From Methanohalobium evestigatum Z-7303 (GTDB lineage Archaea > Halobacteriota > Methanosarcinia > Methanosarcinales > Methanosarcinaceae), in the NCBI RefSeq assembly GCF_000196655.1, contig NC_014253.1, positions 1,939,423 through 2,003,422 on the forward strand: DNA of 64,000 nucleotides. Reading direction: 5' to 3'. The first letter of the stretch is position 1. Every line of letters starts with the position of its first letter. Of this stretch, positions 1 to 7,041 are shown piece after piece. Made by a program: the position numbers and the translations under genes. The notes under the pieces were generated by a model, which worked only from the letters and a program-made list of their open reading frames with translations, had not been told where the DNA came from and ran no database searches.

Positions 1-132
1 TATATCCGGTTCTAAGGGCGATTCTTTGCTATCCAATTCTATATTAAATCCGCCGTATTGTTTTACCAGACCAATTATTTCTTCTTTATTTACATCGCTT
101 TTGTATTCCATATTTATTTTGTATAGATTCAT
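1..132 (-). CDS. N-terminal part of an unidentified protein, cut by the window edge
   Basis: An ATG at 132 on the minus strand opens a frame that runs out of the window after 44 codons with no stop. A GTGAT element (Shine-Dalgarno type) lies a few bases upstream. The visible part begins MNLYKINMEYKSDVNKEE and is charged, without a signal peptide or membrane segment. I do not recognise the family. The plus-strand frame over the same bases is rich in Phe, Leu and Ser and looks like an antisense shadow, which favours the minus-strand reading. Confidence 0.45.
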   Translation of the reverse strand, partial: MNLYKINMEYKSDVNKEEIIGLVKQYGGFNIELDSKESPLEPDI

Positions 133-519
133 TTTATCACTTCTTCTATATTTCAATCCTATACAAGGATTTTTGTCAATTAAGTTTTTATGTATACATA
201 TTAGTTATTTTTTATTAATATTAACCTACAGAAAAAATAAGTGATAATTTATCTTCATGCCGATTTAAAAGGTAATCATTTAAAAAAGGTATTACTTTCA
301 CACCGATTGACTCTTGTTTAAATATTGGCTCTGTAGAAAACCTATTGAAATCGGCATCAAGAAGCAAGATTCAAAAACACATCTAAATATATTATTGATT
401 ATCATAGACATTTGGATCTAAAGCATTTCTACAAAGCCTAAATATTAATAAGTCATATAGTTATTTTTAACCGTAAAAATAATTAATTATAATAACATTT
501 TTTACTGATAGGTGGTAAA
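133..519. other. Gene-free stretch left of the IS607-type element
   Basis: There is no credible coding frame. The stretch holds two nested or overlapping inverted repeats: ATGCCGATTT at 257-266 with AAATCGGCAT at 348-357, and GGCTCTGTAGAAA at 327-339 with its near-perfect complement at 426-438. The rest is AT-rich. The left end of the IS607-type element must lie somewhere here, but I cannot place it. Confidence 0.5.
327..438. repeat. Short inverted-repeat element, possible MITE or IS remnant
   Basis: A 13-bp end, GGCTCTGTAGAAA (327-339), faces TTTCTACAAAGCC (426-438), an inverted copy with one mismatch. The 112-bp unit has no coding capacity. Ends of the form GGCTCTGTxGxAAA are common in IS6-like and related insertion sequences. 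This is therefore a plausible miniature element or a leftover of one. No clear target duplication is visible. Confidence 0.35.
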
Positions 520-1107
520 ATAAAAGCAGGTGATGTTTTAAAAACGTTGAGAATAACAAGACCAACATTGTATAGATATGTAGAAAATGGTTATATAAAA
601 AGAACTTTACTCCCGAATGGACAATATGAATATGACGATGAATCTGTTTATGCTTTCTTAAATAAGGATGTGAAAAGAAAAACTGTGATATATGCCAGAG
701 TTTCAACATCAAAACAGAAAAAAGACCTTGAAAACCAAGTGCAAATGCTTGAAACATGGGCGTTTAATTCGGGTTATCAAGTAAATCATATTTATTCGGA
801 TGTGTCTTCAGGGATTTCGTTTGAAAAGAGAAAAGATTTCTTTAAGATGTTGGATGAAATTACTAACTATAAAGTCGAAAACGTAATTATATCATATAAA
901 GATAGACTAAGTAGAGTTGGGTTTGAATTGTTTTACCATTTGTTTTCCAAATACGGCACCAACATAATCGTTGTGTCGGATATCGGAAACAAAAAATTGG
1001 ATGATGAAGAAGTGTTCAGTGAAATAACATCTCTACTACATTGTTATTCCATGAAGCTATACAGCAAAACAAGAGCAAAGTCAATAGAAATAAAGAAAGA
1101 AGAATGA
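520..1107 (+). CDS. tnpA: IS607-family serine recombinase (TnpA)
   Basis: This is the resolvase-type transposase that cuts and rejoins IS607-type elements. The N-terminal MerR-like helix-turn-helix (about residues 1-45) is followed by the serine recombinase core, with catalytic Ser62 in YARVSTSKQ and the downstream KDRLSRVGFE motif. It has no ATG start. TTG at 547 would cut off the conserved first helix (KAGDVLK), which is readable upstream. An ATA at 520, preceded by AGGTGGT at 510-516, restores it. The start is therefore either a genuine AUA or a decayed ATG. From 520 the protein is 195 aa, normal for the family. tnpB follows directly after the TGA. Confidence 0.85.
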   Translation: MKAGDVLKTLRITRPTLYRYVENGYIKRTLLPNGQYEYDDESVYAFLNKDVKRKTVIYARVSTSKQKKDLENQVQMLETWAFNSGYQVNHIYSDVSSGISFEKRKDFFKMLDEITNYKVENVIISYKDRLSRVGFELFYHLFSKYGTNIIVVSDIGNKKLDDEEVFSEITSLLHCYSMKLYSKTRAKSIEIKKEE

Positions 1108-1125
1108 TTGTGGTATAATATAATT

Positions 1126-2313
1126 GTGTCAAGAACTGAAACTATTCGCTTAAACCACGAAAACAAACTTTCACGACTTTGCCACATATCCAAAAATCTC
1201 TACAATCAAGCAAATTACATAATTAGACAGAATTGGCTCAATGGTTATGGTTATACTAAATATGAAAAAGTAAATGAAGAACTGAAAGGAACTGAAAATT
1301 ATTCAATTCTACCATCTCAAACAGCTCAACAGACTCTAAAAATGGTCGATAAAAATTGGAAATCATTTTTCAATTCGCTAAAAGACTACAAAATTAATCC
1401 TCATAAGTACGAAGGTAAACCAAAACCGCCAAACTATAAGAAAAAAGACGGAGAATTCCTTTTAATATTTACATCACAACAACTAACCAGAGGAATAAAA
1501 AACAATTATCTCAAGTTTCCCAAAAAACTGGGATTAAAAATCAAAACAAGATTAAATGAGGATACTCATATTCAACAAGTGCGTATAGTTCCTCTTGGTG
1601 TTGGTTATAAATGTGAAATAGTCTATAAACAAAAAATTGAACATATTAATTTAAATGAAAATAATATAGCATCAATTGATTTAGGGATTAACAACATCAT
1701 AACCATGGTAAATAACATTGGTGAAAAGCCAATTGTTATTAAAGGTGGTGGGGTTAAGAGCATAAATCAATACTACAACAAAAAGAAATCTCAATGGAAA
1801 TCGTTTTATGACAAAAGAGGTTTTGATGAAACAAAAAGATTGGAAAAAATATACCAAAAAAGAAACAACAAGATAAACGATTTTTTCCATAAAGTTAGTA
1901 AAAAGATAATCAACTATTGCATCGAAAACAACATCGGCACTCTGATAGTAGGTTACAATGAAGGATGGAAACAAGATTCTAACATTGGTAAGAAAAATAA
2001 TCAAAATTTTGTGCAGATTCCATTCTTCAAGTTGAAGAAGCAAATAGAATATAAAGCTGAAGATGCTGGTATAAAAGTTGTGTTTCAGGAAGAATCTTAT
2101 ACGTCAAAGTGCTCGTTCCTCGATGATGAACCAGTTGAGAGAAGGACTTCTTATCTTGGTAAAAGAATTAAAAGAGGGCTTTTCCGATCATCTAACGGCA
2201 CTATAATCAATGCCGATGTAAATGGTGCCTATAATATTATGAAAAAAGCAATCCCTGATTTAGATGGGATAGAGTGTAGCGTTACACCCGGTGAGTATAT
2301 CTCACGAATGTAA
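1126..2313 (+). CDS. tnpB: TnpB RNA-guided nuclease of the IS607-type element
   Basis: Protein of about 395 aa of the IS607/IS605 OrfB family, the presumed ancestors of Cas12. TnpB proteins are known as omega-RNA-guided DNA nucleases that help retain the element. The three RuvC acidic residues are present: D185 (IDLGINN), E279 (YNEGW) and D364 (ADVNGAYN). The zinc-finger region is atypical: one Cys (SKCSFLD) and a GLFRSSNGTIINAD stretch replace the usual two CxxC pairs, a variant seen in a TnpB subgroup. GTG at 1126 gives MSRTETIRL, the usual family start; TTG at 1108 is the alternative. It appears intact. Confidence 0.88.
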   Translation: MSRTETIRLNHENKLSRLCHISKNLYNQANYIIRQNWLNGYGYTKYEKVNEELKGTENYSILPSQTAQQTLKMVDKNWKSFFNSLKDYKINPHKYEGKPKPPNYKKKDGEFLLIFTSQQLTRGIKNNYLKFPKKLGLKIKTRLNEDTHIQQVRIVPLGVGYKCEIVYKQKIEHINLNENNIASIDLGINNIITMVNNIGEKPIVIKGGGVKSINQYYNKKKSQWKSFYDKRGFDETKRLEKIYQKRNNKINDFFHKVSKKIINYCIENNIGTLIVGYNEGWKQDSNIGKKNNQNFVQIPFFKLKKQIEYKAEDAGIKVVFQEESYTSKCSFLDDEPVERRTSYLGKRIKRGLFRSSNGTIINADVNGAYNIMKKAIPDLDGIECSVTPGEYISRM

Positions 2314-2350
2314 CTGATAATAAAATTAGTTATCTAATGTTACTAAGTTT
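2281..2350 (+). ncRNA. Structured 3' end of tnpB, candidate omega-RNA scaffold
   Basis: Nested complementarity overlaps the tnpB stop. GTTAC (2281-2285) pairs with GTAAC (2310-2314), enclosing GTGAG-TATAT-CTCAC (2291-2305). A further TTAGT/ACTAA pair follows. In TnpB systems the guide RNA comes from the 3' end of tnpB and the right end of the element. Position and folding fit that role. The right boundary of the element, and so the guide sequence, could not be fixed. Confidence 0.4.
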
Positions 2351-2550
2351 ATCAATTACAATGACGTAGGAAACTATATAAGAGATAATAATTAGGCTGA
2401 TGAATCATTCATCCATCTCTCCCTCTACCAGCTTCTAATATATTAAAGGTTAAGCTAATGAAATAGGTAATGTTCCTGACTAAAAGTTAAGTAAAACTAT
2501 AATATTTGTCAGGAGTAGCATTATAAAAAGGATATTTAGTTAACATATCA

Positions 2551-3852
2551 TTAATCGGTTAATTTTCCCAAAAAGTATCCAGAAGTTGTATCAGTGATTT
2601 CCACATCACACCATTGACCCGGTGGCAGGTTACTCTCAGGAATCACAACCGGTTTGTAGGACTCTGTCCTTGCCATTACACCTTTGTATTTTGCATCTTT
2701 TGAAACAAAGACCTTACCATGCCATCCAACCATTTCTTTTTTAGATTCTAATTTAACAGTATCACATACATGATGCAGTTCATTGGAGCGTCTGACTACT
2801 ATCCTTGAATCAATATTACGATATTCAAGTGCTTTTGTATGAGGTCGGGGTGTATAGCGGGATATATTCACTTTATCAGGTCTGTAATTTTTAACCCAGT
2901 CAATGCTTTTATAAAAATCATCTTCAGTTTCACCAGGAAACCCTACTATGATATCTGTCACCAGTGTCAAATCATTGAACCTGCTTCTAAATTTTGTTAT
3001 AATCTCATCGACTTCTGACATAGTATAATTACGGTTCATATATCCAAGTACTTTTTCAGATGCTGATTGTATCGGAAGATGTAAAAATTTGTAGATTTTG
3101 TTATTTTCATACACCTTTAACAGGTCATCAAGTATAGGATAAACCGAAAAGGGATTCATCATTCCTACTCTGATTTTAAAATTACCTTCTATGGACGCTA
3201 CTCTATCCAGCAATTGAGGTAAAAGAACACCATTTTGTCTGTCAATTCCATATTGAGCATTATCCTGTGATGTGATCCAGATTTCTCGGCATCCTTCAGA
3301 AACAGCTTTTCTAACATCTTCTACAATCGAATCAATATCAAAAGATTTCAACTTTCCTCTTGCTGTTCTTACCACACAGTAGGCACATCTGTTGTTGCAT
3401 CCCTGAGATATCTGACATATATGTATATTTTGATTGAAACGGGTTCTTGGTGCATTTAAAATATCATCAGGTCTTGATGAAAAAATCTCCAGTCTTCGAC
3501 CTGAGTTATTCTTATTTTTAGCATTTTCAATACTATCAAGTACCTCATTAATCCTTGTAATCGAGTTAACACCAAGAATATGGGCATCTTGGTTATTGTC
3601 CAGAATATCATCATGCTGTACTTCGGGCATACATCCGGAAACTACAACTTCTAAGCCTTTTCTTCCCAGTTCCCCGATTTTATGAAGAATTTTTTGTTCT
3701 GTTGTGTATTTTACTGTACAGGTATTGAAAACAACAACATCTGCACTCTTTTCATCAACCAGTTCATGACCTTGGCGTTTGATGGCATCCATCATTATTT
3801 CCGAAGCTGCCTGACTGGAAGGACAGCCGTAAGTAGCGACATGGACTTTCAT
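2551..3852 (-). CDS. tRNA threonylcarbamoyladenosine methylthiotransferase (e-MtaB/CDKAL1 type)
   Basis: Radical-SAM enzyme that adds a methylthio group to t6A37 of ANN-decoding tRNAs. The N-terminal MTTase domain has its cluster cysteines C10 (YGCPSS), C45 (NTCTV) and C74 (SGCMPE). The radical SAM core has the CNNRCAYC motif, C152/C156/C159. The C-terminal ~65 residues fit a TRAM RNA-binding domain. At 433 aa it has the usual length. It is 50 bp downstream of the FBPase gene on the same strand. The KEOPS subunit Cgi121, needed to make the t6A substrate, is encoded one gene further upstream, so the locus links two steps of one tRNA modification. Confidence 0.93.
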   Translation of the reverse strand: MKVHVATYGCPSSQAASEIMMDAIKRQGHELVDEKSADVVVFNTCTVKYTTEQKILHKIGELGRKGLEVVVSGCMPEVQHDDILDNNQDAHILGVNSITRINEVLDSIENAKNKNNSGRRLEIFSSRPDDILNAPRTRFNQNIHICQISQGCNNRCAYCVVRTARGKLKSFDIDSIVEDVRKAVSEGCREIWITSQDNAQYGIDRQNGVLLPQLLDRVASIEGNFKIRVGMMNPFSVYPILDDLLKVYENNKIYKFLHLPIQSASEKVLGYMNRNYTMSEVDEIITKFRSRFNDLTLVTDIIVGFPGETEDDFYKSIDWVKNYRPDKVNISRYTPRPHTKALEYRNIDSRIVVRRSNELHHVCDTVKLESKKEMVGWHGKVFVSKDAKYKGVMARTESYKPVVIPESNLPPGQWCDVEITDTTSGYFLGKLTD

Positions 3853-3901
3853 GTTAACAGATGTGAAACATATCGGATGTCATATATCTTGTGGATGATT
3901 T

Positions 3902-4993
3902 TCAGTATAGTCGTAGAGGAGAATCTTCTTTATCATGGATATACATGGAATCTGTAAACCTTACAACTCCAGAACTGCCCATGGATATACTGTGAACCCT
4001 GGCATCACCGGTTCCAAAAAGGTTTACCTGTTTTAAAAAGTGTCCTGAAGTTATTCCAGTTGCTGCAAAGATTACATCCCTGCCGGGTACAATCATATCT
4101 GTATCAAGGACAGTATCCATATTGTCTTCAGTTATACCCATCTTATTCAATCTTGGCATTTTTTCCAGTTTCTCTTTTTCTATCTCTTCTCCGGATTTGC
4201 CCTTGGCTACAGTCGGAAGTAACAACCTGGTAAGTATTTTTCCACCAAGTATTTTAATCGCTGCTGCTGTAAGTACCGCTTCACCAGATCCGCCTGAACC
4301 CATAACAACATGCACACCCGAACCTCTAATAGCAGTTGCTACACCGGGTATCAGGTCACCATCGGTTACAAGATTCACACGTGCCCCTGCTTGTCGAATA
4401 TCATTTATTATCTTGTAGTTGCGTTCCCTGTCCAAAATAACTACTACTATTTCATCGATATTTCTGTTAAGTGCTTTTGCAACAATATTTAGGTTATCCG
4501 CTACAGGTGCATCGAGGTCTATTTTCTCATCTGGATGCTCTCTTTCATATTTAACTACATCAGAACCCACAACAATTTTTTCCATATATACATCGGGACC
4601 ATGGAACAATCCCCCTCTTTCAGACATAGCCATGACAGAGATTGCACCCGGCATTCCATCTGCTACAAGATTTGTCCCTTCGAGCGGGTCTACCGCAATA
4701 TCCACTTCAAGGTCGCCTTTACCAGTACCTATTTCTTCACCGATATATAGCATCGGAGCTTCGTCTCTTTCCCCTTCTCCGATTTTTATAAGACCTTTCA
4801 TATCCAGTGAGTTCAGCATCCTTCGCATTGATTCTACAGAAACATGGTCTGCATAATTTTTGTTTCCCAGACCTACTTCATGAGCTGCAGCAATTGCTGC
4901 GGATTCTGTTACATTAATTAACCTTGGAAGCAGGTTAGTTTCAATCGGACCTGCATTGTTCATCATTTCTTCGGCAGTTTTAGGATTGGTCAT
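3902..4993 (-). CDS. glpX: Class II fructose-1,6-bisphosphatase (GlpX type)
   Basis: Hydrolyses fructose 1,6-bisphosphate to fructose 6-phosphate in gluconeogenesis. GlpX-family signatures are clear: IGEGERDEAPML near residue 71 and the metal-binding VDPLEGT at 101-107. A GSGGSGEAVLTAAA segment lies in the second half. The 363 aa is slightly longer than bacterial GlpX because of N- and C-terminal extensions. It lies between Cgi121 (72 bp upstream) and the tRNA methylthiotransferase, probably co-transcribed. GlpX proteins can also act on sedoheptulose bisphosphate, so substrate range is inferred. Confidence 0.9.
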   Translation of the reverse strand: MTNPKTAEEMMNNAGPIETNLLPRLINVTESAAIAAAHEVGLGNKNYADHVSVESMRRMLNSLDMKGLIKIGEGERDEAPMLYIGEEIGTGKGDLEVDIAVDPLEGTNLVADGMPGAISVMAMSERGGLFHGPDVYMEKIVVGSDVVKYEREHPDEKIDLDAPVADNLNIVAKALNRNIDEIVVVILDRERNYKIINDIRQAGARVNLVTDGDLIPGVATAIRGSGVHVVMGSGGSGEAVLTAAAIKILGGKILTRLLLPTVAKGKSGEEIEKEKLEKMPRLNKMGITEDNMDTVLDTDMIVPGRDVIFAATGITSGHFLKQVNLFGTGDARVHSISMGSSGVVRFTDSMYIHDKEDSPLRLY

Positions 4994-5065
4994 ATCATCA
5001 TCTCGGCTGTTTATCTAAAAATTATAATAGAAAATATATCCTGTTTATATAATACGGTTTGGGTT

Positions 5066-5575
5066 TTATTTTAAAACATCAACAAGAGCCACTCGTTCAA
5101 GAACAAGTTCAGGTATTTTATGTTCACCAACTGCATCTACTTCAGGCTGGGTGATTTCAAATTCTGATAAAATAAAATCTCTTTTGGATTCATCATAAGC
5201 AAGAACTGGATTTTCGGTAATTAACCCATTTAACTTTTCAGAGACATAACTAATGTTCTCAGGATTACCCAGAATAACAAAAGCTATATTATTTGTACCG
5301 TTATGAATTCCTATATTAAAAGCATCCTCTATCTGGCGTTTTCCAGAAGCATAACGCATTATTTCTATACCTGTATCCTTTGCTCTATTGTATCCGTTTT
5401 CAATCGCCCTCAAAGCCTTTTTCACTGAAAATTCTAAGTGCCGTTTTCCTGCCAATTTATCCGCATTAAGTGCCTGAACTGTAACATTATTCACTGATGC
5501 TATGTCATCCAATTTCTTTATAAAACCCTGCACATTATCAATGTAAACAGAACCGCTTAAAATTTTTACGTCCAT
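5066..5575 (-). CDS. cgi121: KEOPS complex subunit Cgi121
   Basis: 169-aa protein matching archaeal Cgi121 (TPRKB), the KEOPS subunit that binds tRNA and Bud32 during N6-threonylcarbamoyladenosine (t6A) synthesis. The recognisable pattern is the central segment with Asn-Ala-Asp-Lys, His-Leu and Ala-Ile-Glu-Asn-Gly, followed by a Met-Arg-Tyr-Ala-Ser-Gly-Lys-Arg-Gln-Ile block around residues 83-93. No membrane segment is present. It heads a minus-strand run with glpX and the t6A methylthiotransferase. Confidence 0.85.
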   Translation of the reverse strand: MDVKILSGSVYIDNVQGFIKKLDDIASVNNVTVQALNADKLAGKRHLEFSVKKALRAIENGYNRAKDTGIEIMRYASGKRQIEDAFNIGIHNGTNNIAFVILGNPENISYVSEKLNGLITENPVLAYDESKRDFILSEFEITQPEVDAVGEHKIPELVLERVALVDVLK

Positions 5576-5794
5576 AATAACCAGTTAAATATTGGAAGTG
5601 AATAAGGATAACGGTTGGAGTAATTCACCTAATACATTTGATAGAGGAAAATATATTTATTTGCTGGTATTATTTTTTATCTGATTGTAATATAACATCA
5701 TATATTTAAATAAAAGATAGATTTTAAATCATATCAGCCTCTTTAAATCGATACAATAATCATTATTTTCATTGTTCTTTTCAGGAGATTTTCA

Positions 5795-7015
5795 ATGTAT
5801 CATCTAGAATGTATTGAATGCGGAAAAAGGTACACCGAATCAGATGTAGTATACACCTGCGGTGAATGTAACGGGTTGCTTGATGTCATTTATGATTATT
5901 CCACCATTGAGCTGGACATGAACAAACTCAAAAAACAATGTCCATCAGTATGGAAATACCGGGAAATACTTCCTATAGATGAAACACAGGAACCAATATC
6001 CATTGAAGAAGGAGGTACCCCTCTTTATAGATGTGACCGTCTTGCTGATAAAATCGGTATAAAAGGTCTTTATGTAAAACATGAGGGACTGAACCCTACA
6101 GGTTCATTTAAAGACAGAGGTATGACCGTTGGTGTATCAAAAGCCATTGAACTTGGTATGAAAACTGTTGCATGTGCATCGACAGGTAACACTTCTGCAT
6201 CACTCGGCATCTATGGTGCAAGAGCTGGAATTCCTGCGGTTGTGCTGTTACCAGAAGGCAAAGTTGCTCTTGGTAAAGTTGCTCAGGCTTTGATGCATGG
6301 TGCCAAAGTTTTGAGTGTAAGAGGCAATTTTGATGAGGCTCTGGTACTGGTACGCCAGTTATGTGACGATGAAAAATTCTATCTGTTAAACTCTGTCAAC
6401 CCCTACAGGCTCGAGGGGCAAAAAACAATCGGCTTTGAAATTATCGACCAGCTGGGTTTTAATGTTCCTGAAAGAGTAGTACTGCCAGTTGGAAACGCTG
6501 GAAATATCACAGCTATTTATAAGGGTTTTAAAGAATTCATGAACATAGGTATAACTGATAAAGTCCCCCGGATGACCGGTATCCAGTCCGAAGGTGCCGC
6601 TCCGATTGTAGATGCCTATAGAAATGGAAGGGATGATATCACACCAGAAAAGAACCCTGATACGATTGCAACCGCGATACGTATCGGAAACCCTGTAAAT
6701 GCAAAGAAGGCATTGAAGGCTATATACGAATCCAATGGAATGGCGGATACTGTCACCGATGATGAGATTGTACAGGCTCAAAGAGACCTCGCCCAACTTG
6801 AGGGCATAGGCGTTGAACCAGCAAGTGCATCATCTGTAGCAGGACTTAAAAAACTGGTTAATGATGGGATAATTGGAAAAGACGAAACTGTGGTATGTGT
6901 TACAACAGGTCATCTACTCAAAGACCCCCAGGAAGTAGTTGATGTATGTCCAAAACCAGTGGTTGTGGATGCTACGATGGAATCGATTAGAAATGCGGTG
7001 TTTTCGGATAAATAA
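5795..7015 (+). CDS. thrC: Threonine synthase
   Basis: PLP enzyme converting O-phosphohomoserine to threonine. The N-terminus carries a rubredoxin-like zinc knuckle (C6, C9, C22, C25), typical of one archaeal/bacterial threonine synthase group. The PLP lysine is K106 in GSFKDRGM. ASTGNTSAS and the glycine-rich phosphate cup (PVGNAGN) follow. 406 aa, usual length. AGGAGAT lies just before the ATG. leuS starts 26 bp after the stop, so the two may share a transcript. Confidence 0.95.
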   Translation: MYHLECIECGKRYTESDVVYTCGECNGLLDVIYDYSTIELDMNKLKKQCPSVWKYREILPIDETQEPISIEEGGTPLYRCDRLADKIGIKGLYVKHEGLNPTGSFKDRGMTVGVSKAIELGMKTVACASTGNTSASLGIYGARAGIPAVVLLPEGKVALGKVAQALMHGAKVLSVRGNFDEALVLVRQLCDDEKFYLLNSVNPYRLEGQKTIGFEIIDQLGFNVPERVVLPVGNAGNITAIYKGFKEFMNIGITDKVPRMTGIQSEGAAPIVDAYRNGRDDITPEKNPDTIATAIRIGNPVNAKKALKAIYESNGMADTVTDDEIVQAQRDLAQLEGIGVEPASASSVAGLKKLVNDGIIGKDETVVCVTTGHLLKDPQEVVDVCPKPVVVDATMESIRNAVFSDK

Positions 7016-7041
7016 AGTTTAATCAAAGGATGGTTTTTACA

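Noticed and set aside
26-244. 72-aa Phe/Leu-rich plus-strand frame at the left edge
   Set aside because: It looks like the reverse complement of an AT-rich charged coding sequence on the minus strand, which has a better start context.
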